A stretch of DNA of 64,000 bases. Origin: Saccharospirillum sp040881935. GTDB taxonomy: Bacteria > Pseudomonadota > Gammaproteobacteria > Pseudomonadales > Natronospirillaceae. The position numbers and the translations under genes are program-made. Of the stretch, positions 1 to 7,972 are shown in pieces (position 1 is the stretch's first letter; each line of letters starts with the position of its first letter). The notes beneath the pieces are model-generated. The model worked only from the letters and a program-made list of their open reading frames with translations. It searched no databases and was not told the DNA's origin. The stretch lies in NCBI RefSeq assembly GCF_040881935.1, contig NZ_JBBECH010000030.1:1-64000 (forward strand), read 5' to 3'.

Positions 1-60
1 AGCTCACAGCTCACAGCTCACAGCTCACAGCTCACAGCTCACAGCTCACAGCTCACAGCT
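1..60. repeat. Heptamer tandem repeat (AGCTCAC)n at window edge
   Basis: The heptamer AGCTCAC is repeated perfectly about 8.5 times and runs off the left window edge, so its true length is unknown. It is followed by about 90 bases with no recognisable gene. The same heptamer recurs at 49309-49329 as one arm of an inverted array behind the photolyase gene, so this may be one arm of a similar element whose other arm lies outside the window. Confidence 0.9.
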
Positions 61-153
61 CTTATTCCAAGCCTGGATGGCAACAACCAAAAGAATCCAG
101 ATAATGCTAAAAAAGCTATCAGACAAGCTAAGACAGTAGGCTTGGTCTATGGA

Positions 154-272
154 TTTCTTCCATCTTTTAATGTTTTACGTCAGTTAATGTTTAGCGTCTT
201 TTATTGTGTTACGTCTTTCAATGTTTCGCGTCCCTTAATGTCCCACGTCTTTCAATGTCCTGCGGCCTTTAA
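154..272. repeat. 17-bp degenerate tandem array, pyrimidine arm only
   Basis: Six consecutive 17-bp units start at 171, 188, 205, 222, 239 and 256, each opening with TGT and carrying CGTC or CGGC in the middle (for example TGTTTTACGTCAGTTAA). A weaker unit precedes them at 154. The period is exact although the sequence drifts. Only the pyrimidine-rich orientation is present, with no purine-rich arm upstream. The last unit ends 3 bp before the ATG of the MarR-type gene, so the array forms its entire upstream region. Confidence 0.85.
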
Positions 273-275
273 AAA

Positions 276-608
276 ATGCTATCCGACGAACTAAGATACC
301 AACTACTCCGAACCCTGGAACGCAACCCGGAAATGACCCAGCGCCAAATGGCCAGGGAACTTGGCTTAAGCCTGGGCAAAGTCAACTATTGCCTGAAGGC
401 CTTGCTGGATAAGGGTTGGATAAAAGCGGGTAATTTCAAGAAAAACCCGAATAAAATCGGCTATGCCTATATCCTGACACCCGGTGGTATAGAGGAAAAA
501 GCCAATGCCACGGTTCGATTCCTAAAGCGAAAGCTGGAAGAGCATGAGAAAGTACAACGAGAAATCGAACAATTAAGGTCAGAGGTCAGCAATAACCTGG
601 GCCCATAA
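276..608 (+). CDS. MarR-family EPS-associated transcriptional regulator
   Basis: This 110-residue protein resembles the small winged-helix regulators found at the head of exopolysaccharide and O-antigen loci (MarR family, EPS-associated type). A helix-turn-helix is visible at about residues 18-45 (MTQRQMARELGLSLGKVNYC), followed by a wing and a charged C-terminal helix at about 78-105 that probably dimerises or forms a coiled coil. It is the first gene of the locus, 32 bp before rmlB and in the same direction, which suggests local control of the polysaccharide genes; that role is inferred from position. No clear Shine-Dalgarno precedes the ATG, because the upstream DNA is the 17-bp repeat array. 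Confidence 0.85.
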   Translation: MLSDELRYQLLRTLERNPEMTQRQMARELGLSLGKVNYCLKALLDKGWIKAGNFKKNPNKIGYAYILTPGGIEEKANATVRFLKRKLEEHEKVQREIEQLRSEVSNNLGP

Positions 609-640
609 AATTTACGGCAACAAACGAGTAAAAAATAGCG

Positions 641-1693
641 ATGAAGTTACTTATAACGGGTGGGGCAGGCTTTATTGGCTCTGCGGTGGTCAGGTATATT
701 ATTGGCAATACTGATGCGGAAGTGGTCAATCTCGACAAGCTCACCTACGCTGGCAACCTCGAAAGCCTGGCGGAAGTGAGCGGGAGCGAACGCTACGCCT
801 TCGAACAAGTCGATATCTGCAATCGCGCCGAAGTGGACCGCGTGTTGGTTCAACACCAACCAGACGCCATCATGCACCTGGCCGCCGAAAGCCACGTAGA
901 CCGCTCCATAGACGGCCCGGCCGCCTTTATCGAAACCAACATCGTAGGCACCTACACCCTGCTGGAAGCCACCCGCCACTACTGGCAGGCACTGGAAGGC
1001 GAACGCAAAACCAACTTCCGCTTCCACCACATAAGCACAGACGAAGTCTACGGTGACCTGGAGGGCACGGATGATCTCTTTACCGAGACCACCCCCTATG
1101 CCCCAAGCAGCCCCTACAGCGCCAGCAAGGCCAGCTCAGACCACCTTGTCCGTGCCTGGCAGCGCACCTACGGCCTGCCGGTGCTGATCACCAACTGCAG
1201 CAACAACTACGGCCCCTACCACTTCCCGGAAAAGCTCATCCCGCTGGTGATCCTCAACGCCCTGGAAGGCAAGCCGCTGCCCATTTACGGCAAAGGCGAC
1301 CAGATCCGCGATTGGCTGTACGTAGCAGACCACGCCCGCGCCCTCTATACAGTGGTCACCAAAGGCAAACCCGGCGAAACCTACAACATCGGCGGCCATA
1401 ACGAAAAACAGAACATCGAGGTAGTGCACACCCTCTGCGACACCCTCCAGGAGCTGCGCCCGCAGGCAATGCCTTACCGGGAACTGATCACCACCGTAAA
1501 AGACCGCCCCGGCCACGATAAGCGCTACGCCATCGACGCCAGTAAAATCGAGAAGGAACTGGGCTGGGTGCCGCAAGAAACCTTCGAAACCGGCATCCGC
1601 AAAACCGTGCAGTGGTGCTTAGATAATCTCGACTGGTGTCAGCGTGTGCAGGATGGTAGCTACCAGCGGGAGCGGTTGGGGTCAGGCGAATGA
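641..1693 (+). CDS. rmlB: dTDP-glucose 4,6-dehydratase RmlB
   Basis: RmlB converts dTDP-glucose to dTDP-4-keto-6-deoxyglucose in the cytoplasm, the second step towards dTDP-L-rhamnose and also the branch point for dTDP-Fuc4N. The 350-residue length is normal for the family. The N-terminal NAD-binding motif is GGAGFIGSAVV (about residues 7-17), the catalytic region reads STDEVYGDLE, and the extended SDR active site is YSASKASSDH (Tyr-X3-Lys). It overlaps rmlD by 4 bp (ATGA), so the two are probably translationally coupled. Its product can feed both rmlC/rmlD and wecE in this locus. Identification is secure. Confidence 0.97.
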   Translation: MKLLITGGAGFIGSAVVRYIIGNTDAEVVNLDKLTYAGNLESLAEVSGSERYAFEQVDICNRAEVDRVLVQHQPDAIMHLAAESHVDRSIDGPAAFIETNIVGTYTLLEATRHYWQALEGERKTNFRFHHISTDEVYGDLEGTDDLFTETTPYAPSSPYSASKASSDHLVRAWQRTYGLPVLITNCSNNYGPYHFPEKLIPLVILNALEGKPLPIYGKGDQIRDWLYVADHARALYTVVTKGKPGETYNIGGHNEKQNIEVVHTLCDTLQELRPQAMPYRELITTVKDRPGHDKRYAIDASKIEKELGWVPQETFETGIRKTVQWCLDNLDWCQRVQDGSYQRERLGSGE

Positions 1694-2187
1694 ACATCTT
1701 ACTCCTAGGCAAAACCGGCCAGGCAGGCTTCGAACTCCACCGAACCCTCTCCCCCCTGGGCACTATCACTGCCCCCGGCAGGGAAGAACTGGACCTGGCC
1801 AGCGAGAAGTCCGTAGCTGGCTACCTTGCCAGCACCCAGCCAGACTTAATCGTCAACGCCGCGGCCTGGACAGCCGTAGACGCCGCCGAAGAGCAGCAGG
1901 AAGCGGCGAAGCGCCTTAACGCTGGCCTGCCTGAGCAGTTGGCCAACTACTCTGCCGCAAACAACGCCCGCCTGGTCCACTACAGTAGCGACTACGTCTA
2001 CCCTGGCGATGGCGAGAAACCCTGGCAGGAAACCAGCCCCACTGGCCCGTTGAGCCACTACGGCAAAACCAAACTCGAAGGGGACCAGGCCATCGAACAA
2101 AGCGGCGCAGACTACCTGATCTTCCGCACCAGCTGGGTCTACAGCGCCCGCGGTAACAACTTCATGAAAACCATGCTGCGCCTGGCC
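1690..2187 (+). CDS. rmlD: dTDP-4-dehydrorhamnose reductase RmlD, cut by the assembly gap
   Basis: RmlD is the final reductase of dTDP-L-rhamnose synthesis. The visible 166 residues contain the nucleotide-binding motif GKTGQAGFEL near the start, the conserved VNAAAWTAVDAAEE segment, the SSDYVYPG motif and the YGKTKLEGD active site. The rest, roughly 130 residues by comparison with the usual length of about 295, is lost in the run of N. Nothing in the visible part is broken, so the gene is probably intact in the organism. Confidence 0.93.
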
Positions 2188-2287
2188 NNNNNNNNNNNNN
2201 NNNNNNNNNNNNNNNNNNNNNNNNNNNNNNNNNNNNNNNNNNNNNNNNNNNNNNNNNNNNNNNNNNNNNNNNNNNNNNNNNNNNNNN
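2188..2287. other. Assembly gap (100 N)
   Basis: Exactly 100 N separate the body of rmlD from the body of rmlA. The missing protein ends (about 130 C-terminal residues of RmlD and about 28 N-terminal residues of RmlA) need roughly 480 bp, so the run is probably a fixed-size scaffold placeholder. All downstream coordinates in the real chromosome are shifted accordingly. A reading frame crossing the gap joins the two genes only artificially. Confidence 0.95.
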
Positions 2288-3079
2288 GTGTACGACAAAC
2301 CCATGATCTACTACCCGCTCTCCGTCCTCATGCTGGCCGGAATACGGGACGTGCTGGTCATCACCACCCCGGAAGACCAGGACAGCTTCAAACGCCTCCT
2401 GAACGACGGCAGCCAATGGGGCATCAACCTCACCTACGCCGTACAGCCAAGCCCGGACGGCCTCGCCCAGGCCTTCATCATCGGCGAAGACTTCATCGGG
2501 CAAGACAGCGTATGCCTGGTACTGGGCGACAACATCTATTACGGTCAGGGCTTCAGCAACAGGTTGCAAAGCGCCGCCGAGCGCACCAAAGGAGCCACCG
2601 TGTTCGGCTACCAGGTATCCGACCCGGAACGCTTCGGGGTAGTAGAGTTTGACGACAACTACCGCGCTATTTCCATAGAAGAAAAACCGGCTGACCCAAA
2701 ATCCGATTACGCAGTCACTGGCCTCTACTTCTACGATAACGACGTGGTAGACATTGCCAAACAGGTAAAACCCAGCCACCGGGGCGAACTGGAGATCACC
2801 AGCGTCAACCAGGCCTATCTGGAGCGGGGCGACCTGAGCGTAGAACTGCTGGGCCGGGGCTTCGCCTGGCTCGATACCGGCACCTTCGATTCCCTGCACG
2901 AAGCCAGCGGCTTCATCGAAACCCTGGAGAAACGCCAGGGCCTGAAAATAGCTTGCCTGGAAGAAATCGCCTACCGCATGGGCTTTATCGGTGAAGAACA
3001 GCTACTGGCCGAAGCTGAAAACCTGAAAAAGAACAGCTACGGCGACTACCTGAAGAAACTGGCCAAAGCAGGCAAATAA
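2288..3079 (+). CDS. rmlA: Glucose-1-phosphate thymidylyltransferase RmlA, start missing
   Basis: RmlA makes dTDP-glucose from dTTP and glucose-1-phosphate, the first step of the pathway. The visible part begins at VYDKPMIYYPLSVLMLAGI, which in intact RmlA follows the N-terminal signature GGSGTRLxPxTxxxSKQLLP; that signature is inside the gap. Other family features present are LVLGDNIYYGQG, VVEFD, EEKPADPKSDYAVTGLYFYD and the C-terminal WLDTGTFDSL. The order rmlB-rmlD-rmlA-rmlC is a common arrangement. The apparent GTG at 2288 is an internal valine codon and not the start. Confidence 0.95.
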   Translation: MYDKPMIYYPLSVLMLAGIRDVLVITTPEDQDSFKRLLNDGSQWGINLTYAVQPSPDGLAQAFIIGEDFIGQDSVCLVLGDNIYYGQGFSNRLQSAAERTKGATVFGYQVSDPERFGVVEFDDNYRAISIEEKPADPKSDYAVTGLYFYDNDVVDIAKQVKPSHRGELEITSVNQAYLERGDLSVELLGRGFAWLDTGTFDSLHEASGFIETLEKRQGLKIACLEEIAYRMGFIGEEQLLAEAENLKKNSYGDYLKKLAKAGK

Positions 3080-3088
3080 GTGAGCTTT

Positions 3089-3649
3089 ATGAAAATCACA
3101 GAAACCAGAATCCCGGACGTAAAACTCATCGAGCCCAAAGTGTTCGGCGACGAACGCGGCTTCTTCATGGAAACCTGGAACGAAAATGCCTTCCGTGAAG
3201 CAGGAATCGACGCTACCTTCGTGCAAGACAACCACAGCCGCTCCGTCAAAAACACCCTGCGCGGGTTGCATTACCAAATCAAACAACCCCAAGGCAAACT
3301 GGTGCGCGTTACCCGGGGCGAAGTGTTCGATGTGGCGGTAGACCTGCGTACCAGTTCACCCACCTTTGGCCAATGGGTAGGGGAAATCCTCTCGGAAGAC
3401 AACAATCGCATGTTGTGGGTACCGCCAGGGTTTGCACATGGGTTTCTGGTGACCAGTGAGACGGCGGACTTTCAGTACAAATGCACGGATATCTACGCTC
3501 CAGAACACGAGCGATCCATCCTTTGGGAAGATGCCTCACTCAATATAAACTGGGGCGTAGTAAGCCCGGAAGAGCTACTAATGTCTGAAAAAGATCGCGA
3601 GGCCCAAAGCCTCGAACAAGCCATGGCTGAACTCAAAGAGCACTATTAG
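3089..3649 (+). CDS. rmlC: dTDP-4-dehydrorhamnose 3,5-epimerase RmlC
   Basis: RmlC is the cupin-fold 3,5-epimerase acting between RmlB and RmlD. The protein shows the expected order: EPKVFGDERGFFMETWN, the catalytic His-containing segments QDNHSRS and LRGLHYQ, then VPPGFAHGFLV. The ATG at 3089 gives the usual N-terminus (MKITETRIPDVKLIEPKVFG); a GTG nine bases upstream at 3080 is an alternative. Length (186 aa) matches the family. It is followed immediately by the broken aminotransferase at 3650, so the conserved rml block ends here. Confidence 0.95.
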   Translation: MKITETRIPDVKLIEPKVFGDERGFFMETWNENAFREAGIDATFVQDNHSRSVKNTLRGLHYQIKQPQGKLVRVTRGEVFDVAVDLRTSSPTFGQWVGEILSEDNNRMLWVPPGFAHGFLVTSETADFQYKCTDIYAPEHERSILWEDASLNINWGVVSPEELLMSEKDREAQSLEQAMAELKEHY

Positions 3650-3877
3650 ATGATACCCGTCACTAAACCCTACCTGCCCAGCAGGGAAAAGTTAGACAAA
3701 TACATTGACGGCATCTACGAACGCCAGTGGCTTACCAACAACGGCCAGCTGGTGCAAGAGCTCACCCAACGTCTGGAAAATTACCTGGGTGTAGAAAACC
3801 TGCTGCTCGTCTCCAACGGCACCCTGGCTCTGCAAATCGCCTATCGCGACCTGGGCATGGCCCGTGGCGAACTATAA
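3650..3877 (+). pseudogene. Truncated DegT/DnrJ-type sugar aminotransferase (N-terminal fragment)
   Basis: The 75 residues match only the N-terminus of PLP-dependent nucleotide-sugar transaminases (DegT/DnrJ/EryC1 family): the IPVTKPYLPSREKL start, the QWLTNNGQLVQELTQRLENY segment and the LLVSNGTLALQIAYRDLG motif are typical. A full enzyme is about 370 residues, so the PLP lysine and most of the fold are missing. The frame ends in TAA at 3875-3877, and 11 bp later the next gene starts. This is best read as the scar where an older O-antigen module was replaced. A working replacement aminotransferase (wecE) is present at 5499. Confidence 0.85.
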
Positions 3878-3888
3878 AAGGTAGTTTC

Positions 3889-4938
3889 GTGATTTTACAT
3901 GTAGGAACGCTCGATAAATTTATCCCTCCGTTCGTCAAGCTTGTTAACGAACAGTTCAAGGAAGAAGAGCACCGGTTCTGGTTTACCGGTTCAATCAAAC
4001 AATACACGGTGGAGCAAAGCAACACGGTTTATGTGTGCACAAACGGCGTATGGAGCAAGCTTCTAGGCCACGCAAGGCTTGTAAGGCAGTTTCACGCCGC
4101 CGATAAAATCATACTCCATGGTTTGTTCAATATAGACGTTGTGCTACTGCTTGCGCTCTGCCCATGGGTACTCCCAAAATGCCACTGGCTCATCTGGGGT
4201 GGTGATCTCTATCAATACACAAAAACATCAGGCACGGTCCGCTCTCGCATTAAAGAAGTCCTACGCCGATTTGTTATTCACCGGATAGGTCATCTGGTTA
4301 CCTATATAGAGGGCGACGTTGAACTGGCTCGGCAGTGGTATGGAGCCAAGGGCTCTCACCACGAATGCATCATGTACCTGAGCAACGTGGTAAACCCAGG
4401 AATGGTGCCTGAAGCTAGCCCGCAACCTGATAAAGCCGGGTTAAACATACTTCTCGGCAACTCCGCAGACCCAAGTAACAATCACGTTGAGACACTCGAA
4501 CGCCTGCGGCCCTACAAAGACCAAGACATCTTGATATACGCACCGTTGTCGTATGGTGATCAGGACTACGCGAAGCAAGTAATCGATCAGGGGAAAGAGT
4601 GGTTCGGTGACAAGTTTGTGCCGATGACGGATTTCATGCCGTTTGACCAATACCTGGAGTTCCTGAAAAGCCTGGACATCGCCGTTTTTAATCATCAGCG
4701 TCAGCAAGCAATGGGCAATACCATCTTACTACTGGGAATGGGTAAGACGGTCTTCATGCGTAGTGATGTAACCCACTGGCGATTCTTGAGTGGTCTTGGC
4801 GTTAAACTTTTTGATGTTTCCCAGGTGACACTTCAGTTACTGAGCAGTGACGAGATGCAAAAGAACGCTCACATTGTTCATTCGTACTTTTCAAGAGCCA
4901 CGCTCATTAAACAACTTTCAGATATTTTCGAGGCATAG
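3889..4938 (+). CDS. GT56-family (WecF-like) 4-acetamido-4,6-dideoxygalactose transferase
   Basis: This 349-residue protein resembles the WecF/GT56 family, which transfers Fuc4NAc from its dTDP donor onto a lipid-linked acceptor at the cytoplasmic face of the inner membrane. The N-terminus ILHVGTLDKFIPPFVKLVNE, the WLIWGGDLYQY segment, NILLGNSADPSNNHVETLE and the late FMPFDQYLEFLKSLDIAVFN and GNTILLLGMGKTVFMRSD stretches are all family-like. GTG at 3889 is chosen as start because it gives the canonical N-terminus and lies just after an AGGTAG stretch. Its neighbours are an acyltransferase and wecE, which supports Fuc4N as the donor sugar. Exact linkage and acceptor are unknown. Confidence 0.82.
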   Translation: MILHVGTLDKFIPPFVKLVNEQFKEEEHRFWFTGSIKQYTVEQSNTVYVCTNGVWSKLLGHARLVRQFHAADKIILHGLFNIDVVLLLALCPWVLPKCHWLIWGGDLYQYTKTSGTVRSRIKEVLRRFVIHRIGHLVTYIEGDVELARQWYGAKGSHHECIMYLSNVVNPGMVPEASPQPDKAGLNILLGNSADPSNNHVETLERLRPYKDQDILIYAPLSYGDQDYAKQVIDQGKEWFGDKFVPMTDFMPFDQYLEFLKSLDIAVFNHQRQQAMGNTILLLGMGKTVFMRSDVTHWRFLSGLGVKLFDVSQVTLQLLSSDEMQKNAHIVHSYFSRATLIKQLSDIFEA

Positions 4939-5502
4939 ATGACTTACCTCACCAAAGAAGCACTACAAGCCATGGGGTTCAAGGCTATAGGTGAAAATGT
5001 AAAAATCAGCGATAAAGCGAGTATCTACAACCCTGAAATCATTGAGATTGGTGATCACTCTCGAATTGACGACTTTTGTGTCGTCTCAGGAAGGGTTTCG
5101 ATCGGGAAGTATTGTCATATCACTCCTATGTGTTTGGTCGCCGGTGGCTCCCCTGGTATTGTGTTTGCTGACTTTTGCACTTTGGCATACGGAGTGAAGG
5201 TCTTTGCGCAATCTGATGATTACAGTGGCAGTACCATGGTGAACTCACTGGTGCCCAAGAAGTTCAAAAATGAGTATTTGGCTGAAGTGTCATTAGAACG
5301 GCAGGTCATTATTGGTGCGGGCTCAATCATTTTTCCCGGTGTAACTATTCGAGAAGGTTGTTCTGTGGGCGCCATGACGCTATTAAACAAAAGCACCCAA
5401 CCCTGGGGCATTTATGCTGGCAACCCCGCTCGAAGAATCAAAGACCGAAAACTGGATTTGCTGGAACTCGAAGCGCAATTTCTCAAAGAGCATCAAGAAT
5501 GA
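4939..5502 (+). CDS. Left-handed beta-helix (hexapeptide) acyltransferase
   Basis: The 187-residue protein shows the hexapeptide repeats of left-handed beta-helix acyltransferases (about residues 20-75 and 125-165), including IEIGDHSRIDDFCVVSGRVS and the C-terminal IIGAGSIIFPGVTIREGCSV, and ends with the family's GIYAGNPARRI loop. These enzymes usually acetylate a sugar hydroxyl or amine from acetyl-CoA. It sits directly between the GT56 gene (adjacent stop and start) and wecE (4-bp overlap). The simplest inference is N- or O-acylation of the Fuc4N residue, substituting for the GNAT-type WecD of enterobacterial pathways. Substrate is not proven by sequence. Confidence 0.8.
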   Translation: MTYLTKEALQAMGFKAIGENVKISDKASIYNPEIIEIGDHSRIDDFCVVSGRVSIGKYCHITPMCLVAGGSPGIVFADFCTLAYGVKVFAQSDDYSGSTMVNSLVPKKFKNEYLAEVSLERQVIIGAGSIIFPGVTIREGCSVGAMTLLNKSTQPWGIYAGNPARRIKDRKLDLLELEAQFLKEHQE

Positions 5503-6629
5503 TCCCGTTTAATATGCCACCTTCCACGGGTGCCGAAGAGCAGTACATCAAGCAGGCACTGAAAAACAACAAGCTGTCCGGCGACGGCCCCTTTGGCAAA
5601 AAGTGTCAGGCCTGGTTCGAAGCCAGCCTGCCAGCGTATAAAACGCTGCTAACCCCTTCCTGCACTGCGGCTCTTGAGCTGGCTGCAGTGTTGATCGATA
5701 TTCAGCCAGGCGATGAAGTGATTATGCCAAGCTACACCTTTGTGAGCACAGCAAATGCGTTTGTGCTCCGAGGTGCCAAGATTGTTTTCGTGGATATCCG
5801 CCCGGATACAATGAATATCGACGAGGCTCTTATCGAAGCTGCGATCACTCCAAAAACCCGAGCCATCGTGCCCGTGCACTATGCCGGAGTGGCATGCGAA
5901 ATGGACACCATCATGGCCATTGCCGAGCATCACAACCTCTACGTGGTTGAAGATGCAGCACAAGGCATGATGAGCAGCTACAAAGGGCGCGCTCTGGGAA
6001 CAATTGGCCACCTCGGGACATTCAGCTTCCACGAGACTAAGAACTACACCAGTGGCGGCGAAGGCGGCCTGCTGATCATCAATGATGATCGCTTTGCAGA
6101 GCGTGCCGAGGTCATTCGAGAGAAAGGAACCAACCGGAGCCAGTTTTTCCGTGGCATGGTAGACAAATACCAATGGGTGGATATCGGCAGCAGCTACCTG
6201 CCAAGTGAATTGCAAGCGGCATATCTGTGGGCTCAACTGGAGCAGACGATCCAGATCAACGAAGCACGACTGAGCGCCTGGCAGTACTACTGGCAACAGC
6301 TTCAGCCATTGGCCAAGGAAGGGTACATTGCCCTGGCAGCGATTCCTGAAGGCTGTGAGCATAATGCCCATATGTTTTACCTGAAAACATCCGGGCTTGA
6401 CGAGCGTACGGCGTTTCTGTCGCACCTCAAGAGTTGGGACATTCTGGCGGTATTTCACTATGTGCCGCTGCACACGGCCAAAGCAGGGGCGTTTTTTGGA
6501 CGTTTTCATGGAAAGGATGCCTTCACCACCAGTGAAAGCGAGCGGCTGATCAGGTTGCCTATGTGGTATGGGATTGATCAGGCGACTCAGCAACAGGTTG
6601 TAGAAGCTGTCATTCGATTTTATCAATAA
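5499..6629 (+). CDS. wecE: dTDP-4-amino-4,6-dideoxygalactose transaminase WecE
   Basis: WecE is a PLP enzyme that aminates dTDP-4-keto-6-deoxyglucose (the RmlB product) with glutamate to give dTDP-Fuc4N. The match is strong over the full 376 residues: LLTPSCTAALELAA, GDEVIMPSYTFVSTANAF, VPVHYAGVACEMDTI, VVEDAAQGM, and the PLP-lysine region SFHETKNYTSGGEGG. ATG at 5499 overlaps the upstream stop by 4 bp and gives the typical IPFNMPPSTG N-terminus. With rmlB, the acyltransferase and the GT56 gene it forms a complete dTDP-Fuc4N(Ac) branch. It probably replaces the broken DegT gene at 3650. Confidence 0.96.
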   Translation: MIPFNMPPSTGAEEQYIKQALKNNKLSGDGPFGKKCQAWFEASLPAYKTLLTPSCTAALELAAVLIDIQPGDEVIMPSYTFVSTANAFVLRGAKIVFVDIRPDTMNIDEALIEAAITPKTRAIVPVHYAGVACEMDTIMAIAEHHNLYVVEDAAQGMMSSYKGRALGTIGHLGTFSFHETKNYTSGGEGGLLIINDDRFAERAEVIREKGTNRSQFFRGMVDKYQWVDIGSSYLPSELQAAYLWAQLEQTIQINEARLSAWQYYWQQLQPLAKEGYIALAAIPEGCEHNAHMFYLKTSGLDERTAFLSHLKSWDILAVFHYVPLHTAKAGAFFGRFHGKDAFTTSESERLIRLPMWYGIDQATQQQVVEAVIRFYQ

Positions 6630-6683
6630 CACTGCATAGTAAGCTTGGTATTGCTCGAACCGCCTGTTAAAGAGGAGTGTTAA

Positions 6684-7473
6684 ATGTTCAAAGGATTCAG
6701 GCTAAACTCAGATTTCCGTATCAGAACCTATATTCACTTCCATAGTGAACGGAAAAATCAGGTCGACCTCCAGCCAATCGAAGAAATGATCATGTCTGGT
6801 GGTCCGATTGATGCGCAGGAGGTGGCCGATAAACTCTTTCCAGTCGGTAACCCGAACATCTTCCTTTCGCACTCGTTCAAAGATAAAGACCAAGCGCTGA
6901 AATTAGCCGGGATATTGGAAGACAAAAAACCTGAGTGTCTTTATTGATTCCGAGGTCTGGGGCTCAGTTTATGACCTGCTGCGTGAGATAGGTGATGAAT
7001 ATTGCTGGCAGGCTCAAACCAACACTTACGCTTATGAAAAGCGTAACCAATCAACAGCCCATGTTTATATGATCCTGAATACAGCGCTGCACAATATGAT
7101 CGACCGGGCAGAGACCTTTCTTTTCATTGGGTCTGAAAATTCACTGGTTGCCAGTGCCCGGGATATGATGGACTTGAAAGATGATCAAAAAACTATTCCC
7201 CGTGGATACATTCTGAGTTGATGATCAGTTCGATGATCAGAACAAAGATACCCGCGCGCTATCGAGGCCGTACCTTCACGCCTAAAGCAGAGGATTCACT
7301 TGAACATTTTGGCGAGGCGCGCACCTTGACAGTGGTGCATCCGGCACCCGTTAAACACCTCAAGCTGATTTAGCAGGAAACGCTGCATGAATGGTTGAAA
7401 GCTGTTTACACCGGCCACAGGGCTTTGGATCGGCTCTATAATCTGACCGGCGAAGGAGTGTTGGCGGATGCCT
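6684..7473 (+). pseudogene. Decayed TIR-like domain protein
   Basis: Three reading frames join into one protein of about 260 residues. The first part (from ATG 6684 after a strong AGAGGAG site) has IFLSHSFKDKDQALKLAGIL, a TIR-like start. Translation then shifts at an A6 run (6924-6929); removing one A restores KNLSVFIDSEVWGSVYDLL. A second shift falls near 7215, and an in-frame TAG lies at 7371-7373 before the final stretch WLKAVYTGHRALDRLYNL, whose stop overlaps the next gene's ATG. Three separate lesions argue for true decay and against a single sequencing error. TIR-like domains of this kind are often NAD-directed immune effectors; that role here is inference. Confidence 0.72.
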
Positions 7474-7926
7474 GATTCCAGTGAATATGACCTAAATAGT
7501 ACCGCTGTACAGACGCATTTACAGATCTACCAGAACATCCTAGCCCGTATGGCAAACAACAGCAGTTCAGTGAAAACCTGGTGCGTGACGGTGGTTTCCG
7601 CCATTCTTGTATTGCTTATCGAGAGAGAAGAACCAAGCGCATTACCGCTTGCAGCCGTACCTGTGGTGCTTTTCTTTGTGCTGGATGTTTATTATCTGAG
7701 TTTGGAAAAGCGCTTTCGGTGTTCGTATAATCAGTTTGTTAAAGAACTTCACGGGGGAAATGAAGGTGCCGGCGTTAGAATGTTCGAGGTTTTGCCGGAC
7801 TCTAGAGTGGTAAGTTCTATTTTTGGAAGTGTTTTTTCTATTTCAGTTCTGCCTTTTTATGCATTGATTTTTATTATATTTTGTTTAGTTGGAGGTTGGT
7901 TTGAATTTGAGAATCCAACTGTATGA
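7468..7926 (+). CDS. Small multi-pass membrane protein, partner of the TIR-like gene
   Basis: The 152-residue protein has a soluble N-terminal helix (about 12-35, HLQIYQNILARMANNSSSVK), a pair of membrane helices (about 38-78), a cytoplasmic stretch (about 80-125) and a C-terminal hydrophobic segment (about 125-145). I recognise the general layout as that of a small membrane family often found beside TIR-like genes, but cannot give it a firm name. Its ATG lies inside the last codons of the decayed TIR-like gene, an 8-bp-type overlap typical of co-translated pairs, so the two were probably one operon. It is intact although its partner is dead. Base composition becomes AT-rich from here on. Confidence 0.7.
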   Translation: MPDSSEYDLNSTAVQTHLQIYQNILARMANNSSSVKTWCVTVVSAILVLLIEREEPSALPLAAVPVVLFFVLDVYYLSLEKRFRCSYNQFVKELHGGNEGAGVRMFEVLPDSRVVSSIFGSVFSISVLPFYALIFIIFCLVGGWFEFENPTV

Positions 7927-7972
7927 ATAATTCAGATTGATCCCTGTTTTGATCTTTCGATTAAGGTAGTAA

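Noticed and set aside
1690..2652. A single reading frame running from rmlD across the N run
   Set aside because: The part after the gap is an out-of-frame reading of rmlA; it is an artefact of the placeholder length.
2162..2899. Long minus-strand open frame opposite rmlA and similar antisense frames (for example 15839-16834, 37099-38037, 53341-54114)
   Set aside because: They mirror strongly conserved plus-strand genes, lack recognisable domains and start sites, and arise from codon bias of the real gene.
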